Below, one piece after another: positions 7,959 through 15,278 of a stretch of 64,000 nucleotides of DNA. A program made the translations under genes and the position numbers. This stretch comes from JABJAG01 sp038137215 (lineage in GTDB: Bacteria; Pseudomonadota; Alphaproteobacteria; UBA6615), in NCBI GenBank assembly GCA_038137215.1, contig JAYQBG010000005.1:62001-126000 (forward strand). The letters are read 5' to 3'. The notes beneath the pieces are model-generated. The model saw only the letters and a list, made by a program, of their open reading frames with translations, had not been told where the DNA came from and did not search any database. How positions within the stretch are numbered: position 1 is the stretch's first letter; each line of letters opens with the position of its first letter.

Positions 7959-8549
7959 ATGTCCGCAAAGCATGAAATCACCCGCGACGACATCCTCGAC
8001 ACGCAGGCCTATGACGCGATCCGCAAGGAGCGCCGGGCCGAGGTCGTGAACCGCAAGAAGCACCGGCGCGCCGATATCGGCCCCTACGCGACGGCCTATT
8101 TCGAGTGCTACGACACGATGCTGCATCAGGTGCACGAGATGCTGTTCATCGAGCGTGGCGGCGAGGAACAGATCGATGACGAACTCAGCGCCTACAACCC
8201 GCTGATCCCGAACGGCCGCGAACTGGTCACGACCATCATGTTCGAGATCGACGATCCGGTGCGCCGCAAGATGGTTCTCTCGAAGATCGGCGGGATCGAG
8301 GAAACGGTGTTCCTGAAATTCGACGGGGAAACCGTCACCGGCGAGCCGGAGGCCGATCTCGACCGCACCACGGCCGACGGCAAGGCCAGTTCGGTGCAGT
8401 TCGTGCATTTCCCGTTTACCGATGAACAGGTCGCCAGGTTTTCGACGCCCGGCACCGAGGTGACCCTGGGCTTCACCCATCCGGAATACGCCCATATGAC
8501 CCTGTTGCCCGAAGCTGTGCGCGCCGAACTTGCCGGCGACTTCGACTGA
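7959..8549 (+). CDS. DUF3501 family protein
   Basis: A 196-residue protein recognised as DUF3501 from its start (ITRDDILDTQAYDAIRKERR), its RNRKKHRR-like basic patch and its CYDTMLHQVHEMLFIERGGEEQI core. No biochemical function is established. It is predicted soluble, without signal peptide or membrane segment. The gene follows the CCG Fe-S gene by 29 bases; this trio with rubrerythrin suggests a shared role in peroxide or iron-linked redox metabolism. The stop is followed by a repeat-rich intergenic region and an assembly gap. Confidence 0.85.
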   Translation: MSAKHEITRDDILDTQAYDAIRKERRAEVVNRKKHRRADIGPYATAYFECYDTMLHQVHEMLFIERGGEEQIDDELSAYNPLIPNGRELVTTIMFEIDDPVRRKMVLSKIGGIEETVFLKFDGETVTGEPEADLDRTTADGKASSVQFVHFPFTDEQVARFSTPGTEVTLGFTHPEYAHMTLLPEAVRAELAGDFD

Positions 8550-8570
8550 CCGCAGCCAGCATTCGGGCGG

Positions 8571-8765
8571 TTGGCGCGTCACCCTCACCCTGAGCTTGAC
8601 GAAGGGCGAGGGCGGACCCGCATNNNNNNNNNNNNNNNNNNNNNNNNNNNNNNNNNNNNNNNNNNNNNNNNNNNNNNNNNNNNNNNNNNNNNNNNNNNNN
8701 NNNNNNNNNNNNNNNNNNNNNNNCCCGCATCCTTCGAGACGAGCCTGCGGCTCTCCTCAACATGA
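8571..8765. repeat. Palindromic intergenic repeat copies flanking an assembly gap
   Basis: Left of the Ns the sequence is CACCCTGAGCTTGACGAAGG-like; right of them is a degenerate opposite arm (CCTTCGAGACGAGCC..CTCAACATGAG). They are arms of the repeat family seen intact at 10637-10698 and 12861-12923. A repeat here is a plausible reason the assembly broke. The rest of 8550-8907 shows no convincing gene. Confidence 0.6.
8624..8723. other. Assembly gap (100 N)
   Basis: Exactly 100 consecutive Ns, the conventional filler for a scaffold gap of unknown length. Real sequence is missing, and genes in it cannot be excluded. Confidence 0.99.
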
Positions 8766-8907
8766 GTTGGGAAGGCCGAGATGTTCGCGCCTTTGCGGAA
8801 ATGACGCGAATTGTTTTTTTACAGTGACTTAGGTTCCGATGTGCGGCCTGGTTCACTGCTGTGAATCATGGGGATTGGCCTTTCGCCCCTTGATTTCAAA
8901 CTCGCTG

Positions 8908-9480
8908 CTATTCGACGGTCTCGCCGTCATAAATGCCCCACAAGGCTTGCCGGGGGATCCAGCCCTCGACGCCATGGCTGGCAATCGCGACCTGACACCA
9001 ATCCGGTTCACAGCGATCGAGGGCCACCACAACACCTTCCTCGACAAAGGCGGCCACGGGCGCGTCTGAGTCCGGTCGTTGCATGACCCGCGCGCGGGCC
9101 ACGGCCACGGTGGCCATGCGGTTGCCCGACAGCATCGATTTGTGAACCCAGCCGGTGGTCTCATCGATGGCGCGAACCTTGCGCCAGTTTTCGAATTCCT
9201 TGACGACCTCGACCGGCAGGTTGCGGAACTGCAGCACCCATTCGATTGGATAGCGCGCCCCCGGCCCGGTCCGCATATTGGCTTCACTGGCCCGGATGCT
9301 GACCCAGCGCGGGATCGGCAGGCCGGATGGATTGGGGGCCGCGGCTTGTGCCGTACTGGCCTCAGCGGCCGATTGCGCCCAAGCTTCAGGAGGCGGCATC
9401 GCGGCAGCGGCGAGAACACACAGGGAGAGAACGAAATTTCGGGCGCGCGGTAACATGGCCTGCCATCTAGCGAACCCCAT
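8908..9480 (-). CDS. Exported bacterial SH3-domain protein
   Basis: A 190-residue protein with a likely signal peptide (LPRARNFVLSLCVLAAAAM, then an Ala/Pro stretch ending EAWAQ). Two SH3-like repeats follow: one beginning near the ANMRTGPG motif, the other around ARARVMQRPDSDAPVAAFVEEG and WCQVAIASHGVEGWIPRQ. The N-MRTGPG motif and paired repeats are typical of the bacterial SH3 (SH3_4/DUF1058) family, thought to bind cell-wall components in the periplasm. Start candidates are ATG 9480 and ATG 9456; the second gives a tighter signal peptide. Divergent from the 2-hydroxyacid dehydrogenase gene. Confidence 0.75.
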   Translation of the reverse strand: MGFARWQAMLPRARNFVLSLCVLAAAAMPPPEAWAQSAAEASTAQAAAPNPSGLPIPRWVSIRASEANMRTGPGARYPIEWVLQFRNLPVEVVKEFENWRKVRAIDETTGWVHKSMLSGNRMATVAVARARVMQRPDSDAPVAAFVEEGVVVALDRCEPDWCQVAIASHGVEGWIPRQALWGIYDGETVE

Positions 9481-9616
9481 GGCGGGGGTCAAGCAGCCGG
9501 TCCGTCTCTCCCTGCGTGCTCTGCATGCTTGCGCGGCGACCGGCTTCCGCGATATTCGATGGGGCGAGCGCTGCAGCCCTGCAGAGCTTGGGCCTTCGCC
9601 AGTTTTCGGATCCTTC

Positions 9617-10603
9617 ATGAGCACCAGCAAACCGGTCGTTATTGTGACGCGCAGACTGCCCGAGGCCACCGAGGCCCGGATGCAGGAACTGTTCGATACG
9701 CGCCTGAATATCGAAGATGTGCCGATGGATGACGCGGCACTGGTGGCGGCCATGCAGGACGCTGATGTGCTTGTCCCGACGGTGACGGATCATATCAGGA
9801 CCGACCTGATCGCCCAGGCCGGCGACCGGCTGAAGCTGATTGCCAACTATGGCAACGGGGTGGACAACATCGACCTGCCCGCTGCCCGGGAACGCGGAAT
9901 CACCGTGACCAACACGCCCAGCGTGCTGACCGAAGACACCGCTGATATGACCATGGCGCTCTTGCTGGCCGTCCCGCGTCGCCTGGCCGAAGGCGCCCGG
10001 CTGCTGCGCTCGGGCGACTGGGAAGGCTGGTCGCCCACGCTGCTGCCCGGCCGGCGGATCTGGGGCAAGAGCCTCGGGATCGTCGGCATGGGCCGGATCG
10101 GCACCGCGCTGGCCCGCCGGGCACGCGGTTTCGGGCTGGAGATCCACTATCACAACCGCCGCCCGGTCCACCCGGATATCGAGGACCAGCTGGAAGCGAC
10201 CTACTGGGAATCGCTCGACCAGATGCTCGCGCGCATGGACATCATCTCGGTGAACTGCCCGCGCACCCCGGCCACCTATCACCTGCTCTCGCGCCGTCGG
10301 CTGGAGCTGATCCAGCCCCACGCCTATCTGGTGAACACCTCGCGCGGCGAGGTGATCGACGAACGCGCACTGGGCGAGCTGATCGAGGCCGGAAAGATTG
10401 CCGGGGCGGGGCTCGATGTCTTTGAGCACGAACCCGCCGTCGATCCGCGGCTGCTCGCTTCTGACAATGTGCTGCTGCTGCCCCATCTGGGCTCGGCCAC
10501 GGTCGAGGGGCGCCAGGAGATGGGCGAAAAGGTGATCATCAACATCCGCACCTTCGTGGACGGCCACACCCCGCCCGACCGGGTGCTGGAGACGATGTTC
10601 TAG
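9617..10603 (+). CDS. D-2-hydroxyacid dehydrogenase (glyoxylate/hydroxypyruvate reductase type)
   Basis: A 328-residue NAD(P)-dependent D-isomer-specific 2-hydroxyacid dehydrogenase. The cofactor motif is GKSLGIVGMGRIGTALARR. The catalytic Arg lies in NTSRGEVIDE, the Glu in GLDVFEHEP and the His in LPHLGSAT. The NYGNGVDNIDL and NTPSVLTEDTADMTM stretches are typical of glyoxylate/hydroxypyruvate reductases of the GyaR/GhrB group; the exact substrate is not certain. ATG 9617 gives a start right at the conserved first strand (KPVVIVTRRLP). Stands alone; a palindromic repeat cluster follows and may end its transcript. Confidence 0.9.
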   Translation: MSTSKPVVIVTRRLPEATEARMQELFDTRLNIEDVPMDDAALVAAMQDADVLVPTVTDHIRTDLIAQAGDRLKLIANYGNGVDNIDLPAARERGITVTNTPSVLTEDTADMTMALLLAVPRRLAEGARLLRSGDWEGWSPTLLPGRRIWGKSLGIVGMGRIGTALARRARGFGLEIHYHNRRPVHPDIEDQLEATYWESLDQMLARMDIISVNCPRTPATYHLLSRRRLELIQPHAYLVNTSRGEVIDERALGELIEAGKIAGAGLDVFEHEPAVDPRLLASDNVLLLPHLGSATVEGRQEMGEKVIINIRTFVDGHTPPDRVLETMF

Positions 10604-10636
10604 GCCGCCGCGACAAACAAACGCGTCCTGATCGCC

Positions 10637-10698
10637 CTCACCCTGAGCCTGTCGAAGGGCGAGGGCGCACCCTCATACTTCGACAAGCTCAGCATGAG
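10637..10698. repeat. Palindromic intergenic repeat, CTGAGCCTGTCGAAG family
   Basis: Arm 10637-10657 (CTCACCCTGAGCCTGTCGAAG) and arm 10678-10698 (CTTCGACAAGCTCAGCATGAG) are near-perfect reverse complements that can form a 21-bp stem. The same family recurs at 12861-12923 and around the N gap. It could also act as a transcript end for the dehydrogenase gene. Confidence 0.8.
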
Positions 10699-10775
10699 GG
10701 TTTCGAAACGGGGACGCCCCATCAGAATTGTCATGCCCACCTAGGCGGACATCCCTGTATCGGGTCCTGCCGAGA

Positions 10776-10798
10776 TACCCGGATCAAGTCCGGGTATG
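10776..10798. repeat. Palindromic repeat, TACCCGGATCAAGTCCGGGTA type
   Basis: ATACCCGGATCAAGTCCGGGTAT is an imperfect palindrome, a widespread type of alphaproteobacterial extragenic element. A related inverted-order copy lies at 10961-10982. Confidence 0.7.
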
Positions 10799-10836
10799 AC
10801 GTGCAAAGCGCTGAGCGTCCTGTACGTCCGTCACGT

Positions 10837-10926
10837 CGTCATTGCGAGGCGCGAAGCAACGAAGCAATCCAGTCTTTCGGACGTGTCCGTTCTGGATTGC
10901 CACGGGCCTGCGGCCCTCGCAATGAC
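10837..10926. repeat. Long hairpin repeat, CGTCATTGCGAGGC...GAAGCAATCCAG family
   Basis: CGTCATTGCGAGG...GAAGCAATCCAG on the left pairs with CTGGATTGC...CCTCGCAATGAC on the right, giving a composite hairpin of about 90 bases. This is a recognisable dispersed intergenic repeat of Alphaproteobacteria. It has no coding potential of its own. Confidence 0.8.
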
Positions 10927-10960
10927 AATGGCGGGCTCGCGCAATAGACAAACTGTCATG

Positions 10961-10982
10961 CCCGGGCTTGATCCGGGCATCT
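10961..10982. repeat. Palindromic repeat, ATGCCCGGGCTTGATCCGGGCAT type
   Basis: An extragenic palindrome centred on GGCTTGATCC, just beyond the 3' end of moeB, where it may also serve as a transcript-end hairpin. Together these elements fill the 389-base gap 10604-10992, which holds no gene. Confidence 0.7.
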
Positions 10983-10992
10983 ATGTCGCGGA

Positions 10993-11766
10993 TCAGCCGA
11001 TTGTCGGGCTGTCCCCGCACAACGCGCAGTTCGGGTCGCGGGGCAGCTTGATGGTGTGGAAGTCGGTTGCCAGCGAATCGTAGATCAGCATCCGGCCGGC
11101 GAGGCTTTCGCCTAAGCCGAGCAATTCCTTGAGGACTTCGGTGGTCTGCAGCGAGCCCATCACGCCGGCCAGCGCACCGAGAATACCCGCTTCCTCGCAG
11201 CGCGGAACCATGTCCGGGGGCGGGGCTTCGGGAAAGACGCAGCGGTAACAGGCGGTCGGCGCATCGTCGTTGCGGCGGAAGGTGAAAAGTTGTCCCTCGA
11301 AGCGCAGCATCGCGGCCGCAACCAGAGGGATTCCAATACGATAGCAGTGATCGTTGAGAAGATACCGCGTCTCGAAATTATCCGATCCGTCGGCCACCAG
11401 ATCATAGCCTGCCATGATCTCTGCGGCATTTGCTGCTGTGAGTCTAACATCATGGGTGACGACCTTGATGCCCGGGTTCAGGGCTGCTACCATCGATTTT
11501 GCAGAGTCTGTCTTTTTCCGGCCCACTGCATCCGTTACATGAACAACCTGGCGCTGCAGATTGGTCAGATCGACCAGGTCGTCATCGACGATCCCCAGCG
11601 TGCCGACCCCGGCGGCGGCGAGATACATCAACAACGGCGCGCCCAGCCCGCCGGCGCCGACCACCAGCACCTTCGAGGCCAGCAGCGTCTCTTGCCCCTC
11701 GTCACCCACCTCGTCGAGGATCAGGTGACGGGCATAGCGGTGAAACTGTTCCTCGGTGAGTTCCAT
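10993..11766 (-). CDS. moeB: HesA/MoeB/ThiF-family adenylyltransferase
   Basis: A 257-residue E1-like enzyme that adenylates the C-terminal glycine of a small sulfur carrier (MoaD in molybdopterin synthesis, or ThiS). The ATP-binding motif is VVGAGGLGAPLLMYLAAAGVG, followed by IVDDDLVDLTNLQRQ. Two CxxC pairs for structural zinc are present: CYRC and CALC. There is no rhodanese domain, so it is MoeB-like rather than MOCS3-like; ThiF cannot be excluded. Last gene of the leftward string ending cysK-moeB, 23 bases after cysK, consistent with a sulfur-metabolism theme. Confidence 0.88.
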   Translation of the reverse strand: MELTEEQFHRYARHLILDEVGDEGQETLLASKVLVVGAGGLGAPLLMYLAAAGVGTLGIVDDDLVDLTNLQRQVVHVTDAVGRKKTDSAKSMVAALNPGIKVVTHDVRLTAANAAEIMAGYDLVADGSDNFETRYLLNDHCYRIGIPLVAAAMLRFEGQLFTFRRNDDAPTACYRCVFPEAPPPDMVPRCEEAGILGALAGVMGSLQTTEVLKELLGLGESLAGRMLIYDSLATDFHTIKLPRDPNCALCGDSPTIG

Positions 11767-11789
11767 ATGGGTGTGTCCGGCGAGCGGGC

Positions 11790-12758
11790 CTAGATGCCCT
11801 CGAAGAGTGCTGTCGAGAGATATCGCTCGGCGAAGGACGGCAGGACCACCACCATCAGCTTGCCGGCCATCTCGTCGCGCGCGCCGACTTCGAGCGCTGC
11901 CGCGATCGCCGCCCCCGACGAAATACCGACCGGGATGCCCTCGATGCGGGCGAGCTTGCGCGCGGTCTCCAGCGCGGTTTCGTTGGCGATGCCCAGAATT
12001 TCGTCATAGACCTCGGTGTTGAGGGTGTCGGGGATGAAGCCCGCGCCGATGCCCTGCAGCATGTGCGGCCCGGCGGGGCCGCCCGACAGCACGGCGCTGT
12101 CCTCGGGCTCGACGGCGACCACATGCACGTCCGGCTTGCGGGCCTTCAGGATTTCGCCCGTACCGGTGATGGTGCCGCCGGTGCCTACACCGGCGACCAG
12201 CACATCGACCGCGCCATTGGTGTCGTTCCAGATTTCCTCGGCCGTGGTGTGGCGGTGGACTTCCGGGTTCGCCGGGTTCTGAAACTGCTGCAGCATGATC
12301 GCGTTTTCGGTGGAATCGACGATTTCCTGGGCTTTTGCGATCGAGCCAGGCATCCGCTCGGCGGCCGGGGTGAGCACCAGTTCCGCGCCCAGCAGGCCCA
12401 GCATCTTGCGGCGCTCCTGGGACATGGAATCGGGCATGACGAGAATGCAGCGATAGCCCCGCGCGGCGCAGACAAATGCCAGCGCGATCCCGGTATTGCC
12501 GGAAGTGGGTTCCACGATCACCGAGCCGGGGCCGATCTTACCCTCGGCTTCGGCGGCGGAAATCATGGCGTTGCCGATGCGGTCCTTGACCGAGGCCAGC
12601 GGATTGAAAAATTCCAGCTTGGCGACCAGATCGGCCTTGCAGCCCGCATCCTCGGCCATGCGTGCAATGCGAACCAGCGGTGTCGCACCGATGGTGTCGA
12701 CGACAGAGTCATAGATTTTGCCGCGGAATTCGCTTGAGGTTTTCTGAGCGTTCGACAT
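11790..12758 (-). CDS. cysK: Cysteine synthase A (O-acetylserine sulfhydrylase)
   Basis: A 322-residue fold-type II PLP enzyme making cysteine from O-acetylserine and sulfide. The PLP lysine lies in NPLASVKDRIGNAM, the substrate loop is PTSGNTGIALA, the phosphate-binding loop is GVGTGGTITGTGE, and the C-terminal SSGAAIAAALE is conserved. ATG 12758 gives the family length; an open frame continues upstream into repeat sequence and is not used. An Rrf2-type regulator lies 255 bases upstream on the same strand and may control it. Confidence 0.95.
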   Translation of the reverse strand: MSNAQKTSSEFRGKIYDSVVDTIGATPLVRIARMAEDAGCKADLVAKLEFFNPLASVKDRIGNAMISAAEAEGKIGPGSVIVEPTSGNTGIALAFVCAARGYRCILVMPDSMSQERRKMLGLLGAELVLTPAAERMPGSIAKAQEIVDSTENAIMLQQFQNPANPEVHRHTTAEEIWNDTNGAVDVLVAGVGTGGTITGTGEILKARKPDVHVVAVEPEDSAVLSGGPAGPHMLQGIGAGFIPDTLNTEVYDEILGIANETALETARKLARIEGIPVGISSGAAIAAALEVGARDEMAGKLMVVVLPSFAERYLSTALFEGI

Positions 12759-12860
12759 GAGAGATTTCCTGAATGTGCATCTTTGGTGTCGCGACGATAG
12801 TTCGACGCCCGGCTTTTGCAAAGCAAGCTCAATTGTGACGCTCGCAAATCTATGAGCAAC

Positions 12861-12923
12861 CTCATGCTGAGCCTGTCGAAGTATGGGGTTGTCGCCCTCG
12901 TCCTTCGACAGGCTCAGGATGAG
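12861..12923. repeat. Palindromic intergenic repeat, CTGAGCCTGTCGAAG family
   Basis: Arm 12861-12881 (CTCATGCTGAGCCTGTCGAAG) and arm 12903-12923 (CTTCGACAGGCTCAGGATGAG) form a near-perfect inverted pair. It lies in the 255-base gap between the Rrf2 gene and cysK, the region where the cysK promoter or a leader would be expected. Confidence 0.8.
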
Positions 12924-13013
12924 GGCTAAGTCGCAAGGTGTGGTGGGCAGTTGGAAACCCAACCGTTGCGCAATCGGCAGGACCGACGCATTCTCTGGCG
13001 CTGCCGGTCTTGC

Positions 13014-13469
13014 CTAGATCGTGTAGTCGTGGCGGTTGGCGTCTTCGCTTTCGATGCCGACCTCTCGGGCCTGGTTGCACAGGTCCTGGATGGTGGTCTG
13101 GGACAGTTGTGCCATACATTCCTCCGACAGTTGCCGCCAGAGCGGGCGCACCACCTGTGTGCCGAGCGGCGAGCCGTCATTTTCCTCAACCGGATCGGTG
13201 CGCGCTTCCATTTCGTGGATCACCTGCACGATATCGGCGAGCTTGATCCGGCGGCGTTCGCGCGCCAGCCGGTAGCCGCCGCGCGGGCCACGCACACCGG
13301 TCAGCACGCCGGCGCGGACAAGGTTCTGCAGCACCTGTTCCAGATAGCGGCGCGGAATCCCCTGGCGGCGAGTGATCTCGCGGCTCTGCACCGGGTTGGC
13401 GCTGGCGTGATAGGCGATGTCGAGGACGGCCTCGATGGCGAACAAGGTCTTTCGGGAGAGGCGAAACAT
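13014..13469 (-). CDS. Rrf2-family transcriptional regulator
   Basis: A 151-residue winged-helix regulator. The N-terminal domain is typical of Rrf2: LSRKTLFAIEAVLDIAYHA, REITRRQGIPRRYLEQVLQNL, then the wing GVRGPRGGYRLARE. The IscR Fe-S signature (three closely spaced cysteines) is absent; only two cysteines occur, in EECMAQL and QDLCNQA, near residues 114-130. Because cysK is next downstream, a CymR-like cysteine-synthesis regulator is possible, but this is inference. It lies 5 bases after dut on the same strand, apparently in the ubiE-ubiB-coaBC-dut string. Confidence 0.88.
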   Translation of the reverse strand: MFRLSRKTLFAIEAVLDIAYHASANPVQSREITRRQGIPRRYLEQVLQNLVRAGVLTGVRGPRGGYRLARERRRIKLADIVQVIHEMEARTDPVEENDGSPLGTQVVRPLWRQLSEECMAQLSQTTIQDLCNQAREVGIESEDANRHDYTI

Positions 13470-13474
13470 GTTGA

Positions 13475-13954
13475 TCAGCCTCCTGCTTTTTCGGCGGAAG
13501 TGGCGCTGGATGTTCCGGTCGAGCCGAACCCGCCGGCCCCGCGTGCGGTTTCCGACAGGTCGCTGACCTCTGTCCAGCTGGCCTGGATCACGGGCGCGAT
13601 TACCATCTGGGCGATCCGAAGTCCGCGGCTGACGGTGAAGGTCTCGGCGCCGTGATTGATGACGATGACACCGATCTCGCCGCGGTAATCGGCATCAATG
13701 GTGCCCGGGCTGTTCACCAGGGAAATGCCCTGCTTCAGCGCCAGCCCAGAGCGGGGACGGATTTGTGCTTCGTAGCCCGACGGCAGCGCGATGGCGAGCC
13801 CGGTGGGGACCAGCGCCCGTTCGCCCGGCGCGATCTCCAGATCCCCGGACACGGCCGCGCGCAAATCCATACCCGCGGCGTCGTCTGTTTCATAAGAGGG
13901 AAGATCCAGATCTGCCCCGTGGGGCAGACGGGTCACGTCGACAGACACACTCAT
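13475..13954 (-). CDS. dut: Deoxyuridine 5'-triphosphate nucleotidohydrolase
   Basis: A 159-residue trimeric dUTPase that removes dUTP and supplies dUMP for dTMP synthesis. All five motifs are visible: AGMDLRA (1), IRPRSGLALK (2), GTIDADYRGEIGVIVIN with the catalytic Asp and stacking Tyr (3), RIAQMVI (4) and the C-terminal RGAGGFGSTG (5). The ATG overlaps the coaBC stop by 4 bases (ATGA), indicating translational coupling; coaBC-dut is a conserved bacterial pair. Confidence 0.96.
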   Translation of the reverse strand: MSVSVDVTRLPHGADLDLPSYETDDAAGMDLRAAVSGDLEIAPGERALVPTGLAIALPSGYEAQIRPRSGLALKQGISLVNSPGTIDADYRGEIGVIVINHGAETFTVSRGLRIAQMVIAPVIQASWTEVSDLSETARGAGGFGSTGTSSATSAEKAGG

Positions 13955-15156
13955 TCAGCGGCTCCGAGATGTTGGGAAATACGTTCGGCCAGCCGGTCCG
14001 CGACATCGGTCTTGGACATGCGCGGCCAGTCTTCAACGCCCGCGGCGCTGACCAGATGGATGGTGTTGTCCGCGCCCCCGAAGGTTCCGGTTTCAGGCGA
14101 GACATCATTGGCAAGAATCCAGTCACAGCCCTTCTTTTCACGTTTGGCCTGCGCGTGGGTGACGACGTTCTTGGTCTCGGCGGCAAAGCCGATCACCAGG
14201 CCGGGGCGGGTGTTTGCCGCCGCGGCCAGGGTGGCCAGAATGTCCGGGTTTTCCGCCATTTCCAGCGCCGGTACGCCACTGCCGGTTTTCTTCAGCTTTT
14301 CCGTGGCCTGGGTGGCAACCCGCCAGTCTGCGACAGCGGCGGCGCAGACGGCGATATCGGCCGGCAGGGCCCGTTCGCAGGCGGCCAGCATGTCCCGCGC
14401 GCTTTCCACATGGACGGTCTCCACGCCCGCCGGGTCGGGCAGGCTGGTGGGACCGGAGACGAGTGTGGTTTTCGCCCCGCACCGGGCGAGGGCTGCGGCG
14501 ATCGCGTGGCCCTGACGACCGGAGGAGCGGTTGGCGATGTAGCGCACCGGATCGATGGGTTCATGGGTCGGGCCGGAGGTGACGAGCGCGCGGCGGCCCG
14601 AAAGCGGCGCGCTGTCTTCAAAAAAATCCGACACCGCGTCGGCGATCTCGTTCGGTTCGGCCATACGTCCGGGGCCGAACTCGCCGCAGGCCATGTCGCC
14701 TTCGGTGGGGCCGACGAAATGCACGCCCCGCTCGCGCAGGGTCGCCAGATTGGCCTGGGTCGCCGCATGGGTCCACATCCGCACATTCATGGCCGGGGCG
14801 ACCATGACGTCCTTGTCGGTGGCCAGCAGCGCGGTGGTCGCCAGGTCGTCAGCCAGGCCCTGGGCCATCCTGGCGAGGATATCGGCCGAAGCGGGCACGA
14901 CCAGCAGCAGATCGGCGTCGCGCGAGAGCTGGATATGCCCCATCTCGGCTTCGTCGGTCAGGGAAAAGAGATCGGTATAGACCTTGTCCTCGCTGAGCGC
15001 GGCCAGCGAGAGCGGCGTGACGAACTGGGCGCCGCCCCTGGTCAGCACGCAGCGCACCGCTGCGCCACGCTCGCGCAGGCGGCGGACCAGCTCCAGGCTT
15101 TTATAGGCGGCAATTCCGCCGCTGACGATCAGCAGAATTCTTTTGCCATGCAACAT
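13951..15156 (-). CDS. coaBC: Bifunctional phosphopantothenoylcysteine decarboxylase / synthetase
   Basis: A 401-residue coenzyme A biosynthesis enzyme. The N-terminal CoaC flavoprotein has GGIAAYKSLELVRRLRE, the PASADILARMAQGLADDLATT stretch and APAMNVRMW. The CoaB half starts near residue 190 with RALVTSGPTHEPIDPVRYI, then NRSSGRQGHAIAAAL, AAAVADWR and ANDVSPETGTFG. Length and domain order are normal. Lies 122 bases after ubiB and overlaps dut, a gene order seen in many Alphaproteobacteria. Confidence 0.96.
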   Translation of the reverse strand: MLHGKRILLIVSGGIAAYKSLELVRRLRERGAAVRCVLTRGGAQFVTPLSLAALSEDKVYTDLFSLTDEAEMGHIQLSRDADLLLVVPASADILARMAQGLADDLATTALLATDKDVMVAPAMNVRMWTHAATQANLATLRERGVHFVGPTEGDMACGEFGPGRMAEPNEIADAVSDFFEDSAPLSGRRALVTSGPTHEPIDPVRYIANRSSGRQGHAIAAALARCGAKTTLVSGPTSLPDPAGVETVHVESARDMLAACERALPADIAVCAAAVADWRVATQATEKLKKTGSGVPALEMAENPDILATLAAAANTRPGLVIGFAAETKNVVTHAQAKREKKGCDWILANDVSPETGTFGGADNTIHLVSAAGVEDWPRMSKTDVADRLAERISQHLGAAE

Positions 15157-15278
15157 CGCGTTTGCCTCCGTCTCCGGTGCAATTATCCGGATAAGCCATT
15201 AAACTACGAAAAATGTCTGTAGATAGATAGGGCTGAACTGCGTTCGGGCAATGCCGGATTTGGGTGTAGGCAGCGCGG

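Noticed and set aside
10604..10992. Insertion sequence or miniature transposon
   Set aside because: No transposase or target-site duplication; the region resolves into known-style extragenic palindromes.
13490..15222. Long open frames antisense to dut and coaBC
   Set aside because: Shadows without domains, rich in Arg, Gly and Ala.
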